Source of the DNA: Bacteroidales bacterium
GTDB taxonomy: Bacteria; Bacteroidota; Bacteroidia; Bacteroidales; VadinHA17
Assembly (NCBI GenBank): GCA_003501665.1
Contig: DNOQ01000238.1
Span: 1-16,234, forward strand
Direction: 5' to 3'
DNA length: 16,234 bases
Part shown: one piece after another, positions 1 through 8,537 of the stretch
Numbering within the stretch: position 1 is the first letter of the stretch
Layout of the letters: each line of letters starts with the position of its first letter
The notes under the pieces: generated by a model
Told to the model about the DNA's origin: nothing
The model's input: only the letters and a program-made list of their open reading frames with translations
The model's database searches: none
Made by a program: the position numbers and the translations under genes

Positions 1-1888
1 CGGCAACGAAGCTTTCCTTTGATATATTCCACATAAAGGAGGCTCCACCAAAGTTACCCCATTTATTATCCTTTGAAAGACCACTGAAAGCATCACGACG
101 GAAACTTCCCTCGATGTAATACTTCCTGTCCCAGTTTATATTAACGCGACTAAAATAGGATGCATAATAATTCTCACCATAACCTCCTGAGGGTACGCCA
201 TAAGCGGTTGTCCATGCTCCGGCAAAAGTTTCAAAGAAATCGTCAGAGACGGATGTTTTTGATGCATCCCAGTTTCTGCCAACCGTTCTCTGATATTCCA
301 GTCCTCCAAGCAGACCAATATTCAGTCTTTCCATCAGGGTCGTGTTGTAATTTGCAGTATTGGTCCACGTCCATCTTTTATCCTTACCGGTCCAGTTATA
401 AGCATAACCTCCATAGGAATAACCATCACCACCGACAGGATGCCAGAAAGTTGTCGTCTCTCTTGCAAGGTTATCCATCCCGTAGACGGTCTTAAGTGTC
501 ATTCCTTTTACGGGTGTAATACTTCCTGAAAGTGTTGCAAGTAACCTGTCAGATTCTGTAGTATGCTTATTTGTTTCGAATATCTGCCCCGGATTATGAT
601 AACCAAGTCCCGCAGCCAGTCCGGTTCCCATTCCGCCTATAGTGCCTGCATAAAGATTATATGAGCCGTCGTTAAGGAAGGGAGCAACGATCGGAGGAAG
701 AACGAAAGCAAGTCGGGCTGCACCTGATGTGGAAAAGTTAGAACCTGTATTAGGTGATTCCGTATAACCATTCGTATAGGCAATATTTGCACCTATTGTA
801 ATATACTTGTTGATCTTATGATCAACATTCATCCTTGCATTTCTTCTGTTATAGAAGTTCTTCTTGACCATTCCTTCCTGGTCCGTGTAACCGACAGAAA
901 GGAAATATGATGTACTTGGTGATGAACCTGATATTGTTAATGCATGACTTTGCTGGAAACCTTTCTGATATACAAAGTCTGCCCAGTTGGTGTCAATAGG
1001 TTTGCCGCTGGCATCATTTACCTGTTTATAAACAGTAGTTAAACCGGCATTTGCGTTTGCCAGGTTCTTGTGAGCAATGTACTGTTGGCCATTCATCACG
1101 TCAAAAAGTCTGAATGGTTCGGTCCATCCCGTAAAACCGTCGTAAGTAACTTTTGTTCTGGCTCCCGATCCGCGTTTTGTGGTTATCAGGATAACTCCGT
1201 TTGCAGCTCTTGAACCAAAGAGGGCGGTTGCCGATGCATCCTTCAGGATCTCCATTGATTCAATATCTGAGGGATTGACATCTGCCAGAGAATTCTGAAT
1301 GGCTGTACCACCGATATTACCTGTAAAAACAGGAACACCATCAACAACTACAAGGGGGTTTGAACTGGATGTGATCGAGTTAAAACCCCTGATACGGATA
1401 ACCGGAGGGTTGTTAAGCACACCGTTGGGCATCGTAATTGACACCCCGGCAGCCTTCCCCTGAAGTGCCTGGTCAAAACTCTGTACCGGGACTTTTCTGA
1501 TCTCATCGCCTTTCACGGTGGATACAGCGCCTGCTATATCTCTTTTCTGGGCTGTACCGTATGCCACAACAACAACCTCATCGACGTTGTAAAGGTCCTG
1601 CCGCAGAACTACATTTATTGTTGTTCTGCCCTGAACAGGCTCCTCATGTGTTACAAAGCCGATAAAGCTGAATATAAGGGACTGTGCTCCGCTAGGAACA
1701 GAAAGGACATATCTCCCGTCTGAACCGCTGATCGTGCCGATCGTCGTCCCCTTAACAGTAATATTAACACCGGGTAACGGCAGACCGTCCTCTGAGCCGG
1801 TCACAGTTCCCGAGATCTGTACCGTCTGAGCTAATACAAGAGTACCTGTTATTAGCAGCAGTGAAAAAAACATCAGGAATCGTTTCAT
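1..1888 (-). CDS. SusC/RagA-family TonB-dependent outer-membrane receptor, 3' end cut off by window edge
   Basis: Reading the minus strand from an ATG at 1888 gives 629 open codons to the left edge, so the C-terminal part of the barrel is missing. Residues 1-20 are a signal peptide ending ITGTLVLA before Q21. Residues about 24-98 form a carboxypeptidase-regulatory-like beta domain (TVKGTTIGTISGSDGRY). A TonB-box-like DEVVVVAYGT lies at about 103-112. The plug domain follows, with IRIRGFNS, VVVDGVP, EILKDASATALFGSRAANG and ITTKRG. The family imports oligosaccharides, peptides or other large ligands through the outer membrane with a SusD lipoprotein lid, powered by TonB. Its own susD would be expected just beyond the left edge. 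The first 113 residues align without gaps to the receptor at 3611-6763, with about 70 identities by hand count; the barrels differ. Substrate unknown. Confidence 0.93.
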   Translation of the reverse strand, partial: MKRFLMFFSLLLITGTLVLAQTVQISGTVTGSEDGLPLPGVNITVKGTTIGTISGSDGRYVLSVPSGAQSLIFSFIGFVTHEEPVQGRTTINVVLRQDLYNVDEVVVVAYGTAQKRDIAGAVSTVKGDEIRKVPVQSFDQALQGKAAGVSITMPNGVLNNPPVIRIRGFNSITSSSNPLVVVDGVPVFTGNIGGTAIQNSLADVNPSDIESMEILKDASATALFGSRAANGVILITTKRGSGARTKVTYDGFTGWTEPFRLFDVMNGQQYIAHKNLANANAGLTTVYKQVNDASGKPIDTNWADFVYQKGFQQSHALTISGSSPSTSYFLSVGYTDQEGMVKKNFYNRRNARMNVDHKINKYITIGANIAYTNGYTESPNTGSNFSTSGAARLAFVLPPIVAPFLNDGSYNLYAGTIGGMGTGLAAGLGYHNPGQIFETNKHTTESDRLLATLSGSITPVKGMTLKTVYGMDNLARETTTFWHPVGGDGYSYGGYAYNWTGKDKRWTWTNTANYNTTLMERLNIGLLGGLEYQRTVGRNWDASKTSVSDDFFETFAGAWTTAYGVPSGGYGENYYASYFSRVNINWDRKYYIEGSFRRDAFSGLSKDNKWGNFGGASFMWNISKESFVA

Positions 1889-1924
1889 AAATAAAAGTTT
1901 AGGTTATTAGAAATAATCGCGCCG

Positions 1925-1955
1925 CAAATATATCTATATTTTTAATATATCCATA
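1925..1955 (-). promoter_or_regulatory. Predicted Bacteroidota sigma-type promoter for the partial susC
   Basis: On the minus strand, TATATTTG at 1932-1925 matches the Bacteroidota -7 consensus TAnnTTTG at every fixed position. TATG at 1955-1952 matches three of four bases of the -33 TTTG box, with a 19-base spacer. Transcription would begin near 1918, leaving a leader of about 30 bases before the ATG at 1888. It lies downstream of the terminator at 2071-2100, as expected if this susC is a separate unit. The surrounding 1889-2070 is AT-rich, with short palindromes (TTTGATCAAA at 1971-1980, CATGCATG at 1957-1964) that could be regulator sites. I see no gene there. Confidence 0.5.
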
Positions 1956-2070
1956 TCATGCATGTTTTTTTTTGATCAAATCAACTTATTTTTCATATAT
2001 TAAACATCATTTTCAGAGGTACTTGGAGGATTTATACCCTGAATTAAAATCACAGAAACCTGTTCAAATA

Positions 2071-2100
2071 AAAAGGATTGTCCGAAAAGACAACCCTTTT
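2071..2100 (-). terminator. Rho-independent terminator after susD
   Basis: Twelve-base arms at 2100-2089 and 2082-2071 flank a six-base loop. Read on the minus strand, the stem AAAAGGGTTGTC / GACAATCCTTTT pairs throughout with one G-U wobble, and the T-tract continues as TATTTG. It starts 25 bases after the susD stop. On the plus strand the same hairpin has an A-C mismatch instead of the wobble, so it fits the minus direction better. It separates the complete susCD pair from the next susC. Confidence 0.75.
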
Positions 2101-2125
2101 TATTTAACTTTTGAGGATTATTTTA

Positions 2126-3598
2126 TCAAAGCTCATTCTGTATCATTTGAGGATTAGCATCAATTTCCTGTTTTGGTATCAGGAACACAAAATTCTTATC
2201 TCCTGCAGGAAAATAGCCGGCAGCGTTCCACAGTGATGTTGTATGGCCAAGATTCTCCCTGTTAAGATCGAGATTCAGACGCTTAAGATCAAAAAAGCGT
2301 GACCCTTCGCCCCATAGTTCACATCTGCGTTGCATGAGTATGTCCTGGATCAGATCATTACCGGTTAATACACTTTTTACATATGAGGGATCTCTCTGGG
2401 AAACCAGGTTGAATAATACCGTCTGAGCCTCGTCATCTCTTCCACCCTGGCGGGCTATAGCCTCGGCTTCAATAACAAACATCTCTGCGGCTCTCATATA
2501 CAAATAGTCATTGGTCCAGTTTGACTGACCGGTTGCCTCGTAACCGCCATTCCCTGTAAATTTCTTACCGACTCTTGGTTTCCCTGCGATAGTCTTAAAT
2601 ACTTTTTTCCGTTCGTCAGTTGCACTCATATAGTCATAGACCACCGTGCTCATTAGTTTATGATTCCCCAGGGTGGCATATCCTCCGAAATAGGGGTCTA
2701 TATGTGAAAAACAGGAAGCATAGCTAGTCTGCTGCTCGGTAATAAGAATTGCACCCCACATCCATTCACTGTTATCAGCCTTGTTCCATCCATAGCCGTA
2801 CTTTGTGGCCGGAACCAACGAATGGCCGGTACGTGCAGTCTTTGCCATCGTTTCAGCAGTTGAATACTGACCTGTGGTCAATGCTACCCGTGCCTTTAAA
2901 CCCTGAGCCACTCTGATATTGATCTCAGATACATTCACCCGGGAATAATTTGAGGCTGTGAAAAGGCTGATAGCTTCATCAAGATCTGCGTTAATCCGTG
3001 TATAAACCTCAGCTACTGTTGATCTCGCCTTACCTTCCTGTGTAGGTTCAGTATAAACAGGAATGCCCTGATGTGAGTTAGTTCCTCCGATATCATATCT
3101 CAGTGCATATAACTGAACAAGCTGGTAGAAGCTGAATGCCCTGTATGTAAGGGCATTTGCCTTTATAAACTGTACACGAGCGGGATTAAGGGCAGCATCT
3201 GAGGCATTGTCGATGTTTGCCAGAATGATATTGGCATTATCAACAATATCATAATAATAAGACCAGACCCATTCCAGGTCACCTGAATTAATGTTCCTGT
3301 GTTCGATATATTGATACCATGATACAAACCAGCCATACCCTCGTTCACTCTGGTATAAGTCTTCCCCAAGCAGGTCAATAACTAAATCAACCGCTCTTTG
3401 TCCATATCTGCCATGTGTTCCATAGAATGCATATGTCGATCTGTGTATGCCGTGCAGAAGAGTATGATTACCGCCAACTGTTGAAAGCAGATCTTTTTCT
3501 GCCAGACTCGAAGTCGGGACCCTTTCAAGGTATTCTTTTTCACATCCTGCCAAAAAAAACAGAAGGATGAATATATTAAGGAATAATAACTTTTTCAT
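2126..3598 (-). CDS. SusD/RagB-family nutrient-binding outer-membrane lipoprotein
   Basis: A 490-residue protein with a lipoprotein signal peptide: hydrophobic residues 4-17 and lipobox LAGC with the acylated cysteine at 19. The body has the family's alpha-helical TPR-like character (NANIILANIDNASDAALN, then LTYRAFSFYQLVQLYALRY). The typical C-terminal stretch is present: YMRAAEMFVIEAEAIARQGG followed by RRCELWGEGSRFFDLKRLNL. SusD proteins sit on the cell surface as a hinged lid over the partner SusC barrel and bind the ligand. The gene starts 12 bases after the susC stop at 3611, so the two are co-transcribed. A terminator follows at 2071-2100. Substrate cannot be read from the sequence; no glycoside hydrolase or peptidase gene lies beside it in the window. 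Length is normal for the family. Confidence 0.95.
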   Translation of the reverse strand: MKKLLFLNIFILLFFLAGCEKEYLERVPTSSLAEKDLLSTVGGNHTLLHGIHRSTYAFYGTHGRYGQRAVDLVIDLLGEDLYQSERGYGWFVSWYQYIEHRNINSGDLEWVWSYYYDIVDNANIILANIDNASDAALNPARVQFIKANALTYRAFSFYQLVQLYALRYDIGGTNSHQGIPVYTEPTQEGKARSTVAEVYTRINADLDEAISLFTASNYSRVNVSEINIRVAQGLKARVALTTGQYSTAETMAKTARTGHSLVPATKYGYGWNKADNSEWMWGAILITEQQTSYASCFSHIDPYFGGYATLGNHKLMSTVVYDYMSATDERKKVFKTIAGKPRVGKKFTGNGGYEATGQSNWTNDYLYMRAAEMFVIEAEAIARQGGRDDEAQTVLFNLVSQRDPSYVKSVLTGNDLIQDILMQRRCELWGEGSRFFDLKRLNLDLNRENLGHTTSLWNAAGYFPAGDKNFVFLIPKQEIDANPQMIQNEL

Positions 3599-3610
3599 TT
3601 TTATCTAGGA

Positions 3611-6600
3611 TTAGAATGTTAAATTGATTCCGACACTTATTATTCTGCTTGGTACATAAGTAAAATCAGCAGTTCCTGCAAATGATTGCTGAGGATCCAT
3701 TCCCTTCCGGTTACATATCAATCCCAGGTTATCACCTGATATAAAGACATTTAATACCGACATATCAAGCTTTTGCGATATGGATACAGGAATCCTGTAC
3801 GATAATGTGACATTTCTCAGCGACATATAGCTTGCATCGATCAGGTAACGTGAAGAGGCAGCGGTAGCTGCCGTATAGTTGTTCTGCAGACGCGGCACAT
3901 CAGTATTATCTCCTTTTTTTTGCCAGCGTTTCAGTATATCTGTCGACCAGTTTGATCCGAAGGCACCGGCATGCATCAACGAAGCCCAGTTAGAATCATA
4001 CATATCACCTCCGAGTGAATAGGTAATAAGAGCGGAGAGTTCAAATCCTTTTACTGAAATGGTATTGGTAATACCTCCGTACAAATCAGGAATTGAAGAA
4101 CCAACATAGTAATAACTTGCGGCATTCTGGTCCTTGGTCGTTTCACGGCCGGTAACTTCATCATTTTCATCCTTAATGTCTTTGTAAAACAAAGCACTTC
4201 CGTCATCCGGATCAACCCCGGCATATTCCCTTAACCAGAAATCATAAATTGAGTGTCCTTCGGATAATTTTTTGGTTCCTGAAATTATTTCCTGGGGCTT
4301 TCCATCTGTCCCGAGTGGCATTTTTGTTATTTTATTTGTGTAGGAGGTGGCATTCAGTTCAATGTTCCATCTGAGAAGATTCCCTTTAAGAACATTTATA
4401 CCCAAAGTAGCTTCAATCCCTTTATTACTCATTGAACCTATATTCTGCCAGTTTGATGAAATACCAGTTGACTGAGGCAAAGGCACGCTGAACAACAGGT
4501 TACTGGAGTTACGGATAAAATACTCAACGGTTCCTGTTATCCGGTCTAATAAACTAAAATCAATTCCCACATTGAGATTTGAGTTCTTTTCCCATTGAAG
4601 TTTTTTGTTTTCAAGCTGTGAATGCAATGCACCGTTATAGTTGCCGTTGTTTCTTCCGGAAATTGAGAAAAGACTCTGCCATCCGTAATAATTTCCTATA
4701 TCATCATTACCCTGTTCGCCAAATGATGCTTTAAGTTTCAGATCATTGATCCAGGGGAGGTTTTTCATAAAGTTCTCCTGGGTTATTCTCCATGATCCTC
4801 CCAGCGACCAGAAATTACCCCATCTTACATCCGAATAGAACCTTGATGAGCCATCTGTACGGAAAGAACCTGATATGTAATACTTGTCAGCGAAATTGTA
4901 ATCTCCCCGGAAAAGATACCCTTCAATTGAGTACTCATCGGTATATGAGCTGTTTGATTCTGCAACAGAAGCGGCAACTAGCTCGGTTGTCGGTATAGTA
5001 AAACCGGTCCTGGTTGCATACACATTCGACCACGTATAGAGATAGTTTTCGTGTCCGGCCAGTAATGATACTCTGTGTGAACCGAACATTTTGTTCCAGG
5101 TAAGAATTTCATTCAATGTGTAAGAAATTACTTTTCTGTACTCTTTTGTTGAACGCCCTTTAACTGCCTCTGCATCGGCGTACAGATAGTTCTGATAAGT
5201 TGTAAGGAAATAATTTGAAAGGTCGGTATTATAGGAAACCCTGAATTTAAAATCTTTCAGGAAGGTGATCTCTGTACCCAGCCTGGCTGAAAAGTTATTC
5301 AGGGCTGTTGATCTTTCATCAAGCGGCAGGGTAAGCATCAGGTTTGAGTTGGGGGCATAAGGCCGTGTGTGCCCGGCCCACTTATAAATACTCGATCCGC
5401 CACCCAGGTCAAACATTCTGTTCCCGTTGCCATCCAGAATTATTTCACCATTAGCATCTCTTTGCCATATAGGATAAATCGGGCCCATCATCCTGCCATA
5501 ATAAAAAGGATTTGTTGTATAAGTACCAGTAGCAAGGAATCCTTTTTGTTTGGATGTTCCTCCCGATAGAGTGGCATCCATTTTAAGCCACTTTTTTACC
5601 TGTGATTCTGCACCGACTCTGCCGGTAAGACGTTTAAAATCTGACCATTTTACCATACCTTCTTCATTCAGGCTTGCAACCGAGGCATAATACTTGCTTT
5701 TATCATTACCCCCGCTCAGTGAAAGATTATAATCCTGCCGTATCCCGGTCCGTGCAAGGTTCTCATTCCAGTCGTCATAATAGAGAAGGTTTGCATTAGG
5801 ATTAAGCTTTCCATCAAGGCCTACCAGCTGATCATTGGCAACATTGTAACTGTTATAGCCTCCAAGTTTATTTACTATCCCGCTGGAGGTATTTCCACTG
5901 GCAGTTGAAGCTGCGTTCTCAGGCGTAAATTTGCTTGCAATAACCAGAGCGTTACGCCATCCTTCCCACATAAGTTCATAATAATCCCGGACATTAACCC
6001 TGTCATACTCGGGAATTGCCCTGTTGACTGTTCCAACGGACGCTTTGAAATTTATTACCGACTGTCCGGCAGCACCTTTTTTTGTGGTGATGATGATAAC
6101 ACCGTTTGCACCACGTGCTCCATACAAAGCCGCGGAAGTAGCATCCTTCAGGACAGATATGGATTCTATATCGTTGGTATTTATAGAATTAAGATCTCCG
6201 TCGAAAGGTGCACCATCCACAACATAAAGCGGATTACTTGAAGCATTTACGGAACCAATTCCCCTGATGCGGATATTTGCACTGGCGCCCGGTTGTCCTA
6301 TACCCCCGGTTACCTGTACTCCCGCTGCCACACCTTCAAGGGCTTTTGCAGCTGAAGCTGTCTGTATTTTTACTATCTGGTCGGCTTTAACAACTTCGGC
6401 AGAGCCGGTATAGGCAGTCCTGGTTGCTGTACCATAAGCAATAACAACTACTTCATCAACTGCAACAAGATCTGTTGCAAGTTCAATATTAATTGTTGTC
6501 CTGCCCTCAATAAGTACCTCCTGGTCGACCATTCCGATAAATGAAAAAACCAGAGTTGTTGCATTTAGCGGAACCGCTAACTGATATCTGCCGTCTGGTC

Positions 6601-6763
6601 CGGTTATGGCACCTATTGTGGTTCCCTTTACCGTAACATTAGCTCCCGGAATGGGTGATCCATCTTCCCGGGCTGTTACAATACCCGATATCTGTCGGGT
6701 CTGCGCTATAATAACAGATCCTGTTATCAGCAACAGTGACAAAAACAGAATGATTTTTTTCAT
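3611..6763 (-). CDS. SusC/RagA-family TonB-dependent outer-membrane receptor
   Basis: A complete 1050-residue SusC-family receptor. Residues 1-20 are a signal peptide (SVIIA, then Q21); residues about 24-98 a carboxypeptidase-regulatory-like domain with TVKGTTIGAITGPDGRY; DEVVVIAYGT at 103-112 is the TonB-box region. The plug domain covers about 115-230, with NIRIRGIGSVNASSNPLYVV and SVLKDATSAALYGARGANG, then ITTKKG. The 22-strand barrel fills the rest and ends in SVGINLTF with the terminal phenylalanine usual for outer-membrane barrels. It works with the SusD at 2126-3598, only 12 bases downstream, as an energised importer. The start codon follows an upstream region with no Shine-Dalgarno motif, as is common in this phylum. 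The ftcD stop is 96 bases upstream on the same strand, with no strong terminator between. The ligand is unknown; placement next to histidine-degradation genes is only suggestive. Confidence 0.96.
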   Translation of the reverse strand: MKKIILFLSLLLITGSVIIAQTRQISGIVTAREDGSPIPGANVTVKGTTIGAITGPDGRYQLAVPLNATTLVFSFIGMVDQEVLIEGRTTINIELATDLVAVDEVVVIAYGTATRTAYTGSAEVVKADQIVKIQTASAAKALEGVAAGVQVTGGIGQPGASANIRIRGIGSVNASSNPLYVVDGAPFDGDLNSINTNDIESISVLKDATSAALYGARGANGVIIITTKKGAAGQSVINFKASVGTVNRAIPEYDRVNVRDYYELMWEGWRNALVIASKFTPENAASTASGNTSSGIVNKLGGYNSYNVANDQLVGLDGKLNPNANLLYYDDWNENLARTGIRQDYNLSLSGGNDKSKYYASVASLNEEGMVKWSDFKRLTGRVGAESQVKKWLKMDATLSGGTSKQKGFLATGTYTTNPFYYGRMMGPIYPIWQRDANGEIILDGNGNRMFDLGGGSSIYKWAGHTRPYAPNSNLMLTLPLDERSTALNNFSARLGTEITFLKDFKFRVSYNTDLSNYFLTTYQNYLYADAEAVKGRSTKEYRKVISYTLNEILTWNKMFGSHRVSLLAGHENYLYTWSNVYATRTGFTIPTTELVAASVAESNSSYTDEYSIEGYLFRGDYNFADKYYISGSFRTDGSSRFYSDVRWGNFWSLGGSWRITQENFMKNLPWINDLKLKASFGEQGNDDIGNYYGWQSLFSISGRNNGNYNGALHSQLENKKLQWEKNSNLNVGIDFSLLDRITGTVEYFIRNSSNLLFSVPLPQSTGISSNWQNIGSMSNKGIEATLGINVLKGNLLRWNIELNATSYTNKITKMPLGTDGKPQEIISGTKKLSEGHSIYDFWLREYAGVDPDDGSALFYKDIKDENDEVTGRETTKDQNAASYYYVGSSIPDLYGGITNTISVKGFELSALITYSLGGDMYDSNWASLMHAGAFGSNWSTDILKRWQKKGDNTDVPRLQNNYTAATAASSRYLIDASYMSLRNVTLSYRIPVSISQKLDMSVLNVFISGDNLGLICNRKGMDPQQSFAGTADFTYVPSRIISVGINLTF

Positions 6764-6814
6764 ACTAACGAGGGTTTACAGAAATGATTTTATGCTAAGT
6801 TATTCAATAATTTA

Positions 6815-6832
6815 AAATGATAATTGTCATTT
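6815..6832. promoter_or_regulatory. Imperfect palindrome upstream of the complete susC, possible operator
   Basis: The 18 bases AAATGATAATTGTCATTT form inverted arms (AAATGA / TCATTT) around TAATTG, in the 96-base gap between ftcD and susC. The core TGATAATTGTCA loosely resembles a Fur-type box but lacks full symmetry. It lies about 52 bases upstream of the susC start. No clear TAnnTTTG promoter was found in the gap. It may also be only AT-rich chance symmetry. Confidence 0.25.
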
Positions 6833-6859
6833 ATAATTTTTTTGACCAACGTGAATCTT

Positions 6860-8518
6860 TTACAATTCTATTCCGGAAACTGCCTCATTCAGAATATGTT
6901 CCTGCAACAGAACAGCCGACTCCTCAATCTCCTTTCCCTTTGTCAGAATCTCATCAATGAAAACTTTGTCTTCCACTCCTGATACATTTATTTTTATATT
7001 AAGACGGGCTCCTTGTATACAGGCCAGCAAAGCCAGTGCACCAACTGCAGCATCAGTAACAGATGAAGGATTACCATTCTTAACCATATGTTGTATTACG
7101 GCGAAACCTGAATAAGCTGTCTCCATAACCTTAAACGGAACCAGGATTGCTTCCTTGTAAGCATTCTGAATTGCCTCATTCCTCAATCTTTTCTCTTCGG
7201 CATTTGATTTCGGCATTCTCCTCGCTGTAATTATTTTATTGAATGCTTCCGTATCAGCATCAACAAGATCAAGCAACCTGTTCTGAATTTCTTTACCCTT
7301 CACAGCCCAGTCGGAAAACTCTTTCCACCTGTCGTCCCACTCCTTTTTATGCCCCGACAGATTGGCAACCATTGTGCCAAGTGCGACACCAAGGGCCCCT
7401 ATATATGCTGATACCGATCCACCACCGGGAGCGACTGATTCAGATGCTGTTTCATCCATAAATTGTTTGAGGCTCATCGCGATAAGTTTCTGCCGTTTTG
7501 TTTTTTCCATAACATATTCAATTATTTTTTCATCCGGCATGAACGGACGTAATTCATTTAAGCCCATCGATTTAACTGCAATTTTAATCAGCTCTTCATC
7601 CGACACTCCGGCTGAACGCTGTTGTTTCTCAAGGAAATATCTTCCCGCCCCAAGAAGAGATTTCAAAGGAATCAGGCCTACAAGCTCCGATCCGGTCACC
7701 CTCACACCCCGTTCATCCGCTTTCCGGCATACTTCATCAAACGCGATATGAACGGGAGTAACAGAAATATCCGTTAGATTCATTGATATCTGAGCTATTC
7801 CATATTCCTCAATATACCATCCTATTGCCTTTACACATTTAAGAGTTCCCGGGATATTTATTTTTTCTCCGTGTTCATTTAAAATATCCCTGCCTTTCTC
7901 CCGTACATCAAAAGCAATTGCATTGGCGCGCCTTGTGGAGGTTGTATTAAGGTTAACATTAAATGCCACCAGGAAATCCCTTGCTCCTACAGCTGTCGCG
8001 CCGGATCTTACATTAAAAAAAGCCGGTCCAAAATCAGGTTTCCATTCCGGATCTGCCAGCTTCTTTTCAAGTCCTTCATATTCTCCTGCCCTGCAATCAG
8101 CAAGGTTTTTTCTTTTTTCTTCATATGCTGCCTTTTCATAGCAGTAAACCGGTATATGAAGTTCATTGCCGATCCTCTCTGCAACTTTCCGTGCAATTTC
8201 AACAGTCTCTTCCATTGTGATGCCCGATACCGGGATGAACGGACATACATCTGTTGCGCCCATACGGGGGTGTTCACCTTTGTGTTTTGACATATCGATA
8301 ACTTCCGATGCTTTCATTACTGCGAGGAATGCGGCTTCCGATACCGAATCAGGATCTCCGACAAAGGTGACCACTGTGCGGTTGGTATTTTTTCCTGGAT
8401 CAACATTAAGCAATTTGATCCCTTCCACTGATTCAATTGCATCGGTTATCTGTTTTATAACCATCATATCCCGTCCCTCACTGAAATTGGGGACACATTC
8501 AAGAATTTGGTTATTCAT
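6860..8518 (-). CDS. ftcD: Bifunctional glutamate formimidoyltransferase / formimidotetrahydrofolate cyclodeaminase
   Basis: About 552 residues, close to the length of the fused animal FTCD enzyme. The N-terminal two-thirds is the formimidoyltransferase: ECVPNFSEGRD near residue 7, HPRMGATDVCPF near 83, and SGATAVGARDFLVAFNVNLN in the middle. It moves the formimino group of N-formimino-glutamate to tetrahydrofolate. The last 205 residues, starting at MSLKQFMDE, are the cyclodeaminase, with the loop APGGGSVSA and the conserved NPSSVTDAAVGA; it releases ammonia to give 5,10-methenyl-THF. Both are cytoplasmic steps at the end of histidine degradation. The gene follows hutI by about 19 bases, so they form an operon. 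The start is ambiguous: GTG at 8521 is followed directly by ATG at 8518; I chose the ATG. Many bacteria encode the two activities as separate genes (ftcD, fchA); here they are fused. Confidence 0.95.
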   Translation of the reverse strand: MNNQILECVPNFSEGRDMMVIKQITDAIESVEGIKLLNVDPGKNTNRTVVTFVGDPDSVSEAAFLAVMKASEVIDMSKHKGEHPRMGATDVCPFIPVSGITMEETVEIARKVAERIGNELHIPVYCYEKAAYEEKRKNLADCRAGEYEGLEKKLADPEWKPDFGPAFFNVRSGATAVGARDFLVAFNVNLNTTSTRRANAIAFDVREKGRDILNEHGEKINIPGTLKCVKAIGWYIEEYGIAQISMNLTDISVTPVHIAFDEVCRKADERGVRVTGSELVGLIPLKSLLGAGRYFLEKQQRSAGVSDEELIKIAVKSMGLNELRPFMPDEKIIEYVMEKTKRQKLIAMSLKQFMDETASESVAPGGGSVSAYIGALGVALGTMVANLSGHKKEWDDRWKEFSDWAVKGKEIQNRLLDLVDADTEAFNKIITARRMPKSNAEEKRLRNEAIQNAYKEAILVPFKVMETAYSGFAVIQHMVKNGNPSSVTDAAVGALALLACIQGARLNIKINVSGVEDKVFIDEILTKGKEIEESAVLLQEHILNEAVSGIEL

Positions 8519-8537
8519 CACGTTGGTATTTCTTTAG

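Noticed and set aside
160..495. Open frame of 111 codons on the plus strand within the partial susC
   Set aside because: It is antisense to a continuous receptor frame, rich in His, Arg and Ser, and matches no family I know.
1972..2157. Open frame of 61 codons on the plus strand in the susD-susC gap
   Set aside because: It contains the susD terminator hairpin, overlaps the end of susD, and lacks recognisable protein features.
7362..7751. Open frame of 129 codons on the plus strand inside ftcD
   Set aside because: It lies wholly antisense to a well-recognised gene; its residues mirror the codon bias of ftcD.
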